In this document: positions 26,678 through 34,764 of the stretch, one piece after another
How positions within the stretch are numbered: the first letter of the stretch is position 1
Layout of the letters: the number at the start of each line of letters is the position of its first letter
Assembly (NCBI GenBank): GCA_946566685.1
Contig: CAMNXA010000005.1
Location: 1 to 64,000, forward strand
DNA length: 64,000 bases
DNA from: an uncultured Lachnospiraceae bacterium
GTDB lineage: Bacteria > Bacillota > Clostridia > Lachnospirales > Lachnospiraceae
Direction of reading: 5' to 3'
The notes under the pieces: generated by a model
Database searches by the model: none
Told to the model about the DNA's origin: nothing
Seen by the model: only the letters and a program-made list of their open reading frames with translations
Translations under genes and position numbers: made by a program

Positions 26678-27322
26678 TTGGTTAACATAAAGTATGGAAA
26701 CGCAGTGACAAATTGGGAGAAAGGCCGGAAACAGCATATTAGGAAAGGGCTTGCCCTGTGCACTGTCCTTGTGTTTCTGACAGGCTGCGGGGACACGGCA
26801 GGCAGTCAGGCGAATGCGGACAAAGATGTGCCGGCACAGACAGTGGAAGATAATGTGCAGGAGGAGCAGGCATCGCAGGCGGAAAGCGAGAAGTTCCCTT
26901 CCTTTTCAGCAGTCGACCTGGAAGGGAATACGGTTACGGAGAGTATCTTTGCTAAGAAGGACCTGACGGTGCTCAATATCTGGGGCACCTTCTGTAATCC
27001 CTGCGTGGGGGAGATGCCGGAGCTGGGCGAGTGGGCCAAAGAGATGCCGGACAATGTGCAGATGGTGGGACTGATTATTGATATCAATGGGGAAGAGGAT
27101 ACGGAACATCGGGATCTGGCGGTTGACATAACATCAAGTGCCGGAGCGGACTTCACGCAGATCATCGTCAATCAGGATTTTGCTCCGGTTTTGAAAGATG
27201 TGCTGGGCGTGCCCACGACCATGTTCATTGATAAGGATGGAAATATCGTGGGAGATTCCATTCTGGGAGCAAATGTGGATGGCTATAAGGAATTTGTGGA
27301 GGAGTATCTCGGTGGACAATAG
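26678..27322 (+). CDS. TlpA-like thioredoxin-fold lipoprotein
   Basis: The 214-residue protein has a lipoprotein signal (basic G-R-K-Q-H-I-R-K-G, hydrophobic stretch, lipobox L-T-G-C-G with Cys37), a linker rich in E, Q and A, and a TlpA/ResA-type thioredoxin domain (about 65-212) with the active site W-G-T-F-C-N-P-C-V-G-E-M-P and cis-Pro region L-G-V-P-T-T-M-F. It would reduce thiols on the outer face of the membrane. The start is TTG 26678 with AAAGGAG eight bases upstream. The next two genes overlap or nearly abut it and could supply electrons. Confidence 0.9.
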   Translation: MVNIKYGNAVTNWEKGRKQHIRKGLALCTVLVFLTGCGDTAGSQANADKDVPAQTVEDNVQEEQASQAESEKFPSFSAVDLEGNTVTESIFAKKDLTVLNIWGTFCNPCVGEMPELGEWAKEMPDNVQMVGLIIDINGEEDTEHRDLAVDITSSAGADFTQIIVNQDFAPVLKDVLGVPTTMFIDKDGNIVGDSILGANVDGYKEFVEEYLGGQ

Positions 27323-27458
27323 GAAGAAAAACATACTGCGGATTGCCGGTATCATAACAGCAGTTGTTTTTATTGCGTATGGAGTGCTCCGGGGAGAAGC
27401 GGCTGTTGTCTTGAACAAGGCTGTTAATATCTGCTTTGAGTGTATCGGGCTGGGGTGA
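27312..27458 (+). CDS. CD1871A-type small CXXC membrane protein
   Basis: This 48-residue protein starts at GTG 27312, with GGAGGAG seven bases upstream inside the end of the TlpA gene (11-base overlap). It has one TM segment (about residues 9-27) and ends N-I-C-F-E-C-I-G-L-G, a CXXC pair just beyond a second short hydrophobic stretch. It resembles the CD1871A family of CXXC proteins from Clostridia. Position between a TlpA thioredoxin and a membrane polyferredoxin suggests that its thiol pair relays electrons across the membrane. Confidence 0.8.
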   Translation: MDNRKKNILRIAGIITAVVFIAYGVLRGEAAVVLNKAVNICFECIGLG

Positions 27459-27462
27459 TGTG

Positions 27463-28290
27463 ATGCGTATCAGGTATTCTGTCAAAAGAAGAATATTGCA
27501 GGTAATTGCCTTTGGATTTTCCAATGTGCATCTTCTGAACTTTAAAGGCGGCAGGATTTATCAGGGGAAATGGAAGTATTTCTGTAATCCGGGTCTGAAC
27601 TGCTATTCCTGTCCGGCGGCCAGCTTTGCCTGCCCGATCGGAGCGTTGCAGGCGGTGGGTGGTTCCAGGGATTTTAGTTTCAGCTTTTATGTGACAGGGC
27701 TGCTCTTAGCTTTCGGTGTCGTATTTGGCAGGGCAGTCTGCGGTTTCCTGTGTCCTTTTGGGCTGTTGCAGGAACTGCTCCATAAGATTCCTTCCCCCAA
27801 ATGGAAATTGAAAAAGCCGTTTCTGTATATAAAGTATATCGTGCTCGTGGTCTTTGTGCTGTTGCTTCCCCTTGTGGTCACCGATTATATGGGAATGGGG
27901 AAGCCCGCTTTCTGCCAGTACATCTGCCCGGCGGGTACGCTGGAAGGCGGCGTTTTCCTGCTGGCGGCCCATGAAGGGTTAAGAAAGTCCATCGGAGCGC
28001 TTTTTACCCTGAAAATGGCAATCCTGTTAGCCACGATTCTCGGCTGTATCCTCATCTACCGCTTTTTCTGCCGTATCCTGTGTCCGCTGGGCGCCATATA
28101 TGGACTGTTTAATAAGATCAGCATTTATCATCTGGAAGTGGATGAACATAAATGCAATGGCTGCGGGAAGTGCAGCAGAGTCTGTAAGATGGAGGTCAAT
28201 CCGGTGGAGAAACCGCAGTCGGCGGAATGTATCCGGTGCGGCGACTGCGTGGATGCCTGTCCCCAGAGGGCGGTCCGCCTTAAGATTTGA
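27463..28290 (+). CDS. Membrane polyferredoxin (NapH/YccM-like 4Fe-4S protein)
   Basis: The 275-residue protein has about five TM segments with cysteine clusters of the Fer4_5 type (C-N-P-G-L-N-C-Y-S-C-P, C-G-F-L-C-P-F-G-L-L-Q, C-Q-Y-I-C-P-A-G-T-L, C-R-I-L-C-P-L-G-A) and a C-terminal pair of 4Fe-4S motifs (C-N-G-C-G-K-C-S-R-V-C and C-I-R-C-G-D-C-V-D-A-C-P). It starts at ATG 27463, four bases after the CXXC gene. Such proteins pass electrons between cytoplasmic ferredoxins and membrane partners. Here the natural partners are the CXXC protein and TlpA. Confidence 0.9.
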   Translation: MRIRYSVKRRILQVIAFGFSNVHLLNFKGGRIYQGKWKYFCNPGLNCYSCPAASFACPIGALQAVGGSRDFSFSFYVTGLLLAFGVVFGRAVCGFLCPFGLLQELLHKIPSPKWKLKKPFLYIKYIVLVVFVLLLPLVVTDYMGMGKPAFCQYICPAGTLEGGVFLLAAHEGLRKSIGALFTLKMAILLATILGCILIYRFFCRILCPLGAIYGLFNKISIYHLEVDEHKCNGCGKCSRVCKMEVNPVEKPQSAECIRCGDCVDACPQRAVRLKI

Positions 28291-28316
28291 ATGGGTAAAG
28301 ATAAGGGGTGTTATTC

Positions 28317-28922
28317 TTGACCAGAGAGCAGCAAAAGAAATTCAGAGAATTACAGCGGGCTTTGTCCGGAATGCTGAAAGAGAAGATAAAGGAATATCAG
28401 TTTAAGAAAAAGGATTATATGATCTGGTATTGTAAAGAGGATCTGTTTTATGATCTGATGATTCATGTTGCCGTGCCGGAAGACGGGAGATGTATCTGTT
28501 CGGCGGCGGAAACATTGAAGCCACTGTGGCTGGATGAACTGCTGTGGGATTTCTTGAATATGCCGGACAATAAAAAGGAACCTTACAGCCTGCGGGCGAC
28601 AGGAGCTTTTACTGTAAAGGGGTCACAGATTTATGAGGAACGCAGGGAATTGGCGCATTGGGATGTCAGGGAATTGGAGCAATGTGTGGATGCATATCTG
28701 CAACACTTTGCGCAGGCAGTCCAAACGGGAACGATGGATGACTTTTATACATATTTAGAGACATCCCCTTACCATGTAGAGCTGAGAAGATCCCTTTCTT
28801 TGATCCATCAGGGGCAGCACCGGGAAGCGCTTGTGTATCTGACGGACAAAGGGCAGGGGATATTTTGCAATGCGGGCATCTGGATTCATGAGGCGCTGAG
28901 GGAGTACTGCAAAGATCAATGA
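28317..28922 (+). CDS. Hypothetical protein downstream of the polyferredoxin
   Basis: The 201-residue soluble protein has no motif I recognise. It opens with a basic helical stretch rich in K, E and Q, then a mixed alpha/beta region (Y-M-I-W-Y-C-K-E-D-L-F-Y-D-L). TTG 28317 has AAGGGG eight bases upstream; a GTG at 28308 is too close to that site. It starts 26 bases after the polyferredoxin gene and may be the last gene of that operon. Its stop nearly meets that of the convergent membrane protein gene (4 bases apart). Confidence 0.65.
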   Translation: MTREQQKKFRELQRALSGMLKEKIKEYQFKKKDYMIWYCKEDLFYDLMIHVAVPEDGRCICSAAETLKPLWLDELLWDFLNMPDNKKEPYSLRATGAFTVKGSQIYEERRELAHWDVRELEQCVDAYLQHFAQAVQTGTMDDFYTYLETSPYHVELRRSLSLIHQGQHREALVYLTDKGQGIFCNAGIWIHEALREYCKDQ

Positions 28923-28926
28923 ATCC

Positions 28927-30384
28927 TTATGCATGTGGTTTACATAAAGTAAAATCGTAGAGCATCATACAGACTGCCGTATAAAACAGTCCCATATTGT
29001 AGAGCATATATCGGGGCTGAGTGAAGATTGTCAGTCCCACTGCCAGGGAATTGACGATGATCGCTATCATGACGATGAACAGAAAGACCAGACTCCGTTC
29101 AATCTGTTCTATGCTGTTTCCATAGACTGTAACTTCCGGCATCTGGCGGTATTTGTCCTGTAATTTCCTTTTCTGCGCGGTAAGATACAATGCCAGCATA
29201 CCCGTGCCCAGATATGCCGCGAGGGAGTACAGACTCAGAAGATTCGTTGTTTTCGCGATTGTGTTCACAAATCCACGCCAGATATTGTAAGACCATACCT
29301 GCAACAGAGGCCCCCTTTTCTGATGCAGCAGTGTTTTGATCATTTGGTCACAAATCTCGTCATATATCAGGGCCTCCTCCACTTCAGAATAAGTAAAATG
29401 CTCACGGATATATCCCTCTATCACAGGATTGATGATGCCGTATCCGATATCGTCATAACTGTCCGCAAAATGTTCGGAAAGAGGCAGCCAGCCTGGCTCT
29501 GCATCCTCATATAGAATCTGATCCTGCCGGGCCTGCTCCATAATGGTAAGATAGAGCCTCTTCAGCGTTTCGTCTCTGAACAATTCCTGATCCTTTTCCA
29601 CATCGGAGGTATAGAGCAGCACACATAAAAACCCCATCGAATCATGGCAATGCTTAATCCATGCGCCCCGCACTGCATATTGATATGTTCTGTCCAATAG
29701 ATTTCCTGTGGGCACAAGAGAGAGTATCAGCAGGATAAGAACAAAAAATTTCTTTGTCTGCCGGCTTTGTATCATGTAATACCAGCTAAAGACCACCCCC
29801 ATGATGATGAGTGTGATCAACATCTGCTTTCTCGTATTGAACAACAGAAAGGAAAGGAGCAGTGCCGCCGCTGTATGGCGGTTCCTTTCCCCGATGATAC
29901 AGAGATATAATTCCACGATAAACAGGACAAAAAGCGAGAGACACAGGCCTTCCGTCATGATACAGTCGGTGTAAACGGAACTCCTGACAGCGGCAAACCG
30001 GCATAGAAGGGAGACCGCAAATTGGAAAACGATAGTTGCAATCTGTAAAATCCGATTCCTGTTTTTGGTCTTGCTGATCATATAGCCAGCGTACCAGGTG
30101 GCAAATCCCGCGAGCAGGCTCTGTACAATCACCACGGCCATCATGCCTGCTTCAGAGATTTCCGTACCGCGCCGTACCCTCGTCAGTGCGAGAAACAGCG
30201 GGTATATGGGCTCCCGGGATATGCTCATGCTGGCGTAACTCAGAGAGTCTTTGCACCATACCGGGCCGTCAAATACCGGGAAAAAGAGATAGAACGAAAG
30301 ACAGACGGCTAACAGGACAACGTCCGTTCTGCCGCAGCTTTTTATAAAAGTATTCACTTTTGGGGATTGATGTTTATTGCTCAC
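28927..30384 (-). CDS. Multi-pass membrane protein, possible GT39-like envelope enzyme
   Basis: The 485-residue protein has about eleven TM segments. The first extracytoplasmic loop carries DGPVWCKDSLSYASMSISRE followed by P-I-Y-P-L-F-L, reminiscent of the acidic loop-1 motif of PMT/ArnT-type glycosyltransferases, and there is a large hydrophilic region at about 265-345. This makes a lipid-linked glycosyltransferase plausible but not shown. ATG 30384. Its 3' end nearly touches the convergent hypothetical gene. No sugar-metabolism genes flank it. Confidence 0.65.
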   Translation of the reverse strand: MSNKHQSPKVNTFIKSCGRTDVVLLAVCLSFYLFFPVFDGPVWCKDSLSYASMSISREPIYPLFLALTRVRRGTEISEAGMMAVVIVQSLLAGFATWYAGYMISKTKNRNRILQIATIVFQFAVSLLCRFAAVRSSVYTDCIMTEGLCLSLFVLFIVELYLCIIGERNRHTAAALLLSFLLFNTRKQMLITLIIMGVVFSWYYMIQSRQTKKFFVLILLILSLVPTGNLLDRTYQYAVRGAWIKHCHDSMGFLCVLLYTSDVEKDQELFRDETLKRLYLTIMEQARQDQILYEDAEPGWLPLSEHFADSYDDIGYGIINPVIEGYIREHFTYSEVEEALIYDEICDQMIKTLLHQKRGPLLQVWSYNIWRGFVNTIAKTTNLLSLYSLAAYLGTGMLALYLTAQKRKLQDKYRQMPEVTVYGNSIEQIERSLVFLFIVMIAIIVNSLAVGLTIFTQPRYMLYNMGLFYTAVCMMLYDFTLCKPHA

Positions 30385-30653
30385 GATGATACCTCGGCGT
30401 GCTTTTTTATTTCTTAGTATCTATCTTATGAGCAGACTGCATGATGAGAGTTTTTACCATTAGAAGCCTGCGGTGAACTTTATGATCAGCGTTTGCAGAT
30501 CTCCAGGAAAACTGTGGAAGAATAAGGTAACATGTCATGTTACACAGAAGGCAAAAAAAGCATATGATGATTGGTGGATTCGTCTGTTTCGTTATGGCAT
30601 AATCATAGATGACAGGTGGCCGCTGGACAATAATTATGAACGGAGATGAAAAA
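30385..30653. other. Intergenic region between divergent genes
   Basis: This 269-base gap between the leftward membrane protein and the rightward XRE regulator holds no convincing gene. I saw no clear consensus promoter or palindrome in it. Confidence 0.4.
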
Positions 30654-31391
30654 ATGAGTTTAGGAAATAACATATGCTATTTGCGAAAACAGAAAAAACT
30701 TACCCAGGAACAACTGGCGGACAGGATGCATGTGACCAGACAGACCGTGTCAAGATGGGAATCGGATGAAGTCGTTCCGGAACTGGACAGACTTGTGGAG
30801 TTGAGTGAGTTGTTTGCATGTAAGCTTGATGCCCTTGTAAAAGAAGACCTGACTGACCAGAGTGGAATTTATTCCGAGATAAGAGTGAAAAGAATCGCGC
30901 CCTTTAAGATGGCCACCTATGTGATCATTTCCCCGGATCCGGAAAACGATGCGATAGGGTATATGGAAAGGTGGGCTAAGAGCAGCGGCCTGAAAGAGGT
31001 ATGCCCCGATGTAAAACTGATCGGATGGGATTTCCCTTTTGTGTCACAGGAACAGCAAAACCGATTTGGACTCCATGGATATGTGGCGGCGTGTGTGATT
31101 CCGGATGATTTTAAGACAGATTGTCCTGGAACAACATTTTTGGAGAATAGAGAGGCCGATTATGCGGTAATAACTATCAGGGAGCCGTTTATCCAACCGT
31201 TTGAGCGCATTCCCAAGGCCTATAAGCTGATCATGGAATACCTGCAAGCGAACAATTTCAAAGAAAGGCAGCAGGAGAATGTCATCAGCTGTTTTGAATA
31301 TGAGTATAGGAAGAATGATATTACGTATATGGATGTATTTATTCATGCGGATGGCGTGACAAAGGCGGATGCCTTTTCCATGTTTAACTGA
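30654..31391 (+). CDS. XRE-type regulator with GyrI-like effector domain
   Basis: The 245-residue protein has an N-terminal helix-turn-helix (residues about 5-60: LRKQKKLTQEQLADRMHVTR, then Q-T-V-S-R-W-E) and a C-terminal ligand-binding region of GyrI/AraC-effector type (about 80-245, beginning I-R-V-K-R-I-A-P-F-K-M-A). It probably represses or activates local genes in response to a small molecule. ATG 30654 is preceded by GGAG at eight bases; the in-frame ATG at 30609 gives an N-terminal extension outside the HTH fold. The next gene, a C39-like protease, follows 68 bases later. Confidence 0.85.
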   Translation: MSLGNNICYLRKQKKLTQEQLADRMHVTRQTVSRWESDEVVPELDRLVELSELFACKLDALVKEDLTDQSGIYSEIRVKRIAPFKMATYVIISPDPENDAIGYMERWAKSSGLKEVCPDVKLIGWDFPFVSQEQQNRFGLHGYVAACVIPDDFKTDCPGTTFLENREADYAVITIREPFIQPFERIPKAYKLIMEYLQANNFKERQQENVISCFEYEYRKNDITYMDVFIHADGVTKADAFSMFN

Positions 31392-31459
31392 ATGGGGAAT
31401 GTGTGACCGTGCCGGATGAGACAGATTCCTGTGATTATGTGCGTGAGGATGATGATACA

Positions 31460-31855
31460 ATGAAAGAGATTACGTATAGGAAACAGCCTACAGAGTATTT
31501 ATGCGGACAGGCGTGTGTTGCCATGCTTGTTGATGTTACGGTAGAGGAAGTCGTTTCCGTGATGCAAAATGATAAGGGTGCGGGTAAAAAGGACATTGAG
31601 AAGGCACTGAACCATTATGGCATAAAACAGGCCAGAACGATGACAAAGGCGGATAACGCTTCTGTTTTACCCAAAGTATGTATTCTTAAAGTGCTTTTGC
31701 CAAAGTATGGTCATTGGATTTTATACTATGATGGGAAATATTATGATCCGGAATTCGGCGTGACGGAAGAATTATATCCGAAAGCAAGAGTACAATCTTA
31801 TTTGGAGATTTGTGCTGACGAATATTGTGCGATCGCTCCATCCAGGGTAAAATGA
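31460..31855 (+). CDS. C39-like cysteine peptidase domain protein
   Basis: The 131-residue product is a minimal papain-like/C39 fold: the Cys segment QPTEYLCGQACVAMLVD (Cys15, oxyanion Gln upstream), the His in K-Y-G-H-W-I-L-Y-Y-D-G and an Asp in Y-Y-D-P-E-F-G. C39 domains normally cleave Gly-Gly leader peptides inside ABC exporters, but this one stands alone, with no TM segments and no peptide precursor seen nearby. ATG 31460 is preceded by GAGG; an in-frame start at 31403 lacks one. It could be an intracellular protease or a toxin-like enzyme. Confidence 0.75.
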   Translation: MKEITYRKQPTEYLCGQACVAMLVDVTVEEVVSVMQNDKGAGKKDIEKALNHYGIKQARTMTKADNASVLPKVCILKVLLPKYGHWILYYDGKYYDPEFGVTEELYPKARVQSYLEICADEYCAIAPSRVK

Positions 31856-31895
31856 GAAACATAAGGTAAATTGGAATTTATAGGAGAATGGCATT

Positions 31896-32363
31896 ATGCG
31901 TATTGCTTTATATTACTTAATACAATGCACTTGGGGCGCCGTACAATCCACATTGGGCCTGATTTATTTTATATTCCACTTCTCGGAAAAACATTATCTT
32001 TATCACGGTGCAATCGTAACCGAGTGGAACAAGAGATCAAGCGTTTCTTTGGGAATGTTCGTGTTTGTAACAAAAGAACCATATTTTTATAATAAGCTGA
32101 AAAGTGAATATACAAGAGAGGAGCTTTCTCAGCGGCTTCTTGTCCATGAGTATGGTCACACTATACAGTCACTTATTTTAGGTCCATTATATCTCATCAT
32201 AATAGGAATACCATCAACATTGTGGGGATTTTTGCCCTGTTGCAATGCAAGGCGAAGAACAAAGAACATATCCTATTTTTCTTTTTTTACAGAAAAATGG
32301 GCGAATTTTTTGGGCGAACAAGTGACAGGTCAAAAGTCAATGGAAAATTTAATGATAGACTGA
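31896..32363 (+). CDS. Membrane protein with HEYGH metalloprotease-like motif
   Basis: The 155-residue protein has an N-terminal hydrophobic stretch, the zinc-site signature L-V-H-E-Y-G-H-T-I-Q-S (HExxH at about 84-88) directly followed by a TM segment (L-I-L-G-P-L-Y-L-I-I-I-G-I-P-S), and then an A-R-R-R-T-K basic turn. A later E in F-T-E-K-W-A-N could be the third ligand. I do not know a named family. AGGAG lies nine bases before ATG 31896. The gene is AT-rich compared with core genes and follows the C39-like gene by 40 bases. Confidence 0.7.
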   Translation: MRIALYYLIQCTWGAVQSTLGLIYFIFHFSEKHYLYHGAIVTEWNKRSSVSLGMFVFVTKEPYFYNKLKSEYTREELSQRLLVHEYGHTIQSLILGPLYLIIIGIPSTLWGFLPCCNARRRTKNISYFSFFTEKWANFLGEQVTGQKSMENLMID

Positions 32364-32464
32364 CAGGTTCCAGTGTGTATTATATTTATTTGTTAGTTTT
32401 TAGGGGAATGGAGTGCAAATACATCAATATCAGGGGCTAAAAATCGGTATTAACCGACAGCCCC

Positions 32465-32782
32465 TTACTTTGTTTTGTGCTGTAATCCTTTTATTACGGC
32501 CATAACCGTATCAAGCTGTAATTCGTCTAAACTCTTAATTTCTTCTGAAATCTGATTGATCTTTCCCGGCGCGGGATTTTTTTCATCGAAGAATTCCTGT
32601 GGCGTGATCTGAAAATATTCACAGATATAGAAAAAAACCTGCATAGAAGGAAAGGCAAGCCTGTTTTCGATGCGGTTGATATAGCTTTCATTCTGTCCAA
32701 GGGACAGACTCATCTCTCTGGCGGACACCTTTTTTTGATTCCTCAGGGAAGTCAGTCTTTCCACAAAAAATTCTTCAAACAT
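32465..32782 (-). CDS. XRE family transcriptional regulator
   Basis: This 105-residue protein is a helix-turn-helix regulator: residues about 8-62 hold LRNQKKVSAREMSLSLGQNE, S-Y-I-N-R-I-E-N and a following helix, and the C-terminal third is a helical dimerisation tail. ATG 32782 has GAGGTGAAGG upstream. It is divergent from the membrane protein at 32956, and the shared 173-base gap contains a perfect palindrome inside that gene's promoter, so it probably represses the neighbour. Confidence 0.88.
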   Translation of the reverse strand: MFEEFFVERLTSLRNQKKVSAREMSLSLGQNESYINRIENRLAFPSMQVFFYICEYFQITPQEFFDEKNPAPGKINQISEEIKSLDELQLDTVMAVIKGLQHKTK

Positions 32783-32856
32783 AATACCTTCACCTCGTTT
32801 ACAAAATTATATAGCATATACCGACCAATAATGGGGCATACGAAATCCTATAAGTA

Positions 32857-32885
32857 TTGACATAAGATATTGAATATCTTAATAT
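32857..32885 (+). promoter_or_regulatory. Promoter of the 32956 membrane protein gene
   Basis: TTGACA at 32857-32862 and TAATAT at 32880-32885 are spaced exactly 17 bp. The spacer is almost wholly the palindrome at 32864-32880. Confidence 0.75.
32864..32880. promoter_or_regulatory. Perfect 17-bp palindrome inside the promoter spacer
   Basis: AAGATATT-G-AATATCTT has perfect 8-bp arms and fills the space between the -35 and -10 boxes. It is a textbook repressor position; the divergent XRE gene at 32465-32782 is the likely source of the protein that binds it. Confidence 0.7.
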
Positions 32886-32955
32886 GAGAGATATAAAAGA
32901 AAGGGGTGTCTGAAAGTATTTATATTCGGATGAATATAAAAGAAGGAAATTTCCT

Positions 32956-34248
32956 ATGCCTGCCAGACAAAGTGCTATGAAAGATACGTTAGTTTTGTTG
33001 ATGAAAGAAATGGGTTTTGTTTTTCTTTGTGCGATAATGGGTGTCGCAATGCTTGCAGTTACTTATTGCGTGCCGAATGACCGTATGCGGGAAAATGTGT
33101 GGGAATCTTCCATTGCATTATACAAAGAAGGGCTTGGCGCAAACCTCTGGCAGGGCGTAGAGGAGACAAAGCTGGACATTTATACGGACGGGCTGATGAT
33201 TAACGTGTCATACACTGTGACGGAAGATGGAATCAGGGATATCCTTCTGGGTACAAATGTCGAGGTGGACGGCAGAAACCCGGTGGATTCTCTATTTGAG
33301 GTGGTCGCCTTGGCAAAGGACAATTATATCGTAAATAATTACGGCAGGTACTGGCATGGATATCAGGTTTTGCTGCGGCCGCTATTATGTTTCTTTACCT
33401 ATCCGGATATCCGACAGATTAATATGATTTTACAATTTATGCTTGTTTTTGGCTTTGTGTGTCTCCTTGCAAGGTCAAAGGAGAGCGTATTCATGATTCC
33501 TTTCCTGGGCATGTATATTTTTCTTTGTCCGGTTAGTCTGTGCAGCTGTTTACAGTATTCCCCATGTTTTTATATCATGATGCTTGCTCTGTATGCACTG
33601 TTTATAGGGAGGGACAAGCTGACCGACACAGGGCGGAACTATCTGTTTCTTATGGCAAGTGTGCTGACGGCTTATTTTGATTTCCTGACGTATCCGCTGA
33701 TTACGTTAGGAGTTCCGCTAATTGCCTGTCTGGCATTTGATAGGAAACTATGGCAGACAGAGCAGAAACATGGATGGAAACATATTTTCTGGCATAGCTT
33801 TTCATGGGGCATCGGCTATGTGGGGATGTGGTCATCAAAGTGGGTGATTGCATCGGTCTTGACAGACGAAAACATTATTTATGATGCGTTTTCCCAGATT
33901 GCCTATCGCGGCGGATATTTTATGAAAAAGCATTCTTACAGCGATACATTAAAACTGAATCTTGGCGTATGCAATACAGGGGTTATCCTGCCTGTGGTCG
34001 TTTGTGTGGCGGTATGCATTGCCATATTCAGATTAGCCAGACATATCAGGATAGAGCGGAGCCTTTTTCCGGCAGCAGGGATGATTTTATTCGTGTCATT
34101 GTATCCGTTTTTCTGGTATTTATTCACCAAGGATCATTCCTGCTGTCACTCTTATTTTACATGGAGAGAACTGGGAATCAGTGTGTTTGGCATATTGACG
34201 GTCGGGGTGATGAGACTCAGAGAATCTATGGAAAGGGATGGCGAGTGA
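32956..34248 (+). CDS. Multi-pass membrane protein, unknown
   Basis: The 430-residue protein has a TM segment at about 17-38, an extracytoplasmic region of about 90 residues (with N-V-S-Y-T-V-T-E-D-G-I-R-D), and then about eight TM segments ending near 420. A central stretch reads R-Y-W-H-G-Y-Q-V-L-L-R-P-L-L. The layout is reminiscent of GT-C glycosyltransferases or of membrane proteins with a large first loop, but no family signature can be named. ATG 32956 has AGAAGGAAATT upstream. It is controlled by the palindrome-bearing promoter at 32857. Confidence 0.7.
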   Translation: MPARQSAMKDTLVLLMKEMGFVFLCAIMGVAMLAVTYCVPNDRMRENVWESSIALYKEGLGANLWQGVEETKLDIYTDGLMINVSYTVTEDGIRDILLGTNVEVDGRNPVDSLFEVVALAKDNYIVNNYGRYWHGYQVLLRPLLCFFTYPDIRQINMILQFMLVFGFVCLLARSKESVFMIPFLGMYIFLCPVSLCSCLQYSPCFYIMMLALYALFIGRDKLTDTGRNYLFLMASVLTAYFDFLTYPLITLGVPLIACLAFDRKLWQTEQKHGWKHIFWHSFSWGIGYVGMWSSKWVIASVLTDENIIYDAFSQIAYRGGYFMKKHSYSDTLKLNLGVCNTGVILPVVVCVAVCIAIFRLARHIRIERSLFPAAGMILFVSLYPFFWYLFTKDHSCCHSYFTWRELGISVFGILTVGVMRLRESMERDGE

Positions 34249-34357
34249 GCAAAAAGGTTTTTGGACAGATTAAATTCCAGCTGTTGAGCTTTCTATTGCT
34301 AATCAGTGAACATATAGTAAATTGAGAATAATATTGATTGAAAAACAGGGAACGGAT

Positions 34358-34426
34358 ATGAATGTACCGGAGAAAATGGCAGATACCAGACAATTATGGG
34401 AAATGTTTGAGGCTGGAATGAGATAA
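34358..34426 (+). other. Possible 22-codon microORF
   Basis: In the gap after the membrane protein there is one short frame, ATG 34358 to TAA 34426, encoding M-N-V-P-E-K-M-A-D-T-R-Q-L-W-E-M-F-E-A-G-M-R, with AGGGAACGG just before it. It could be a small protein or a remnant of a longer gene. The rest of 34249-34458 shows nothing. Confidence 0.25.
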
Positions 34427-34458
34427 CGCTCACAATATTGGATATTTAAAAGCAATAT

Positions 34459-34492
34459 AAAAGGAAACCTCATCATCCAAGGTTTCCTTTTT
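34459..34492 (-). terminator. Terminator of the tRNA-Leu(AAG) gene
   Basis: On the minus strand GGAAACC and GGTTTCC form a stem, with AAAAA before and TTTTAT after, directly downstream of the tRNA. Confidence 0.8.
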
Positions 34493-34495
34493 AAC

Positions 34496-34580
34496 TGCGG
34501 AAGAAGGGACTTGAACCCTCACGATGAACCCATCACTAGATCCTTAGTCTAGCCTGTCTGCCAATTCCAGCACTTCCGCA
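34496..34580 (-). tRNA. tRNA-Leu (anticodon AAG)
   Basis: On the minus strand an 85-base cloverleaf has acceptor stem TGCGGAA/TTCCGCA, the G-G-A-A-T-T-G-G-C-A-G-A-C D-loop typical of tRNA-Leu, anticodon arm CTAGA-CTAAGGA-TCTAG with anticodon AAG, a long variable arm, and G-G-T-T-C-A-A-G-T-C-C T-arm. The CCA end is not encoded. Confidence 0.93.
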
Positions 34581-34602
34581 TACGTTACACAACGCATTTA
34601 AT

Positions 34603-34631
34603 ATAATACTGTTTAGGAAGCCAAAAGTCAA
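34603..34631 (-). promoter_or_regulatory. Promoter of tRNA-Leu(AAG)
   Basis: Reading the minus strand, TTGACT (34631-34626) and TATTAT (34608-34603) are 17 bp apart, about 23 bases before the tRNA 5' end. Confidence 0.75.
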
Positions 34632-34714
34632 GAGGTTTTTATAAAATCAGTAAAATAATTTGGCAAACAATTCGGTAATATTTCAGGAGATCCTCCGGAT
34701 GGATTTTAAAGCGG

Positions 34715-34750
34715 ATAACGGCAGCCATTGAGAGACTGCCGTTATTTTCT
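34715..34750. terminator. Hairpin after the anti-sigma gene
   Basis: ATAACGGCAG and CTGCCGTTAT form a 10-bp stem with an 11-base loop. It lies 15 bases past the stop of the leftward anti-sigma gene; the T-run is better on the plus strand (ATTTTCT). Confidence 0.6.
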
Positions 34751-34764
34751 CTAAAGATATCCGT

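Noticed and set aside
31871-32440. Two other plus-strand frames around the HEYGH gene
   Set aside because: They lack conserved motifs and overlap the frame with the HEYGH motif; judged shadows.
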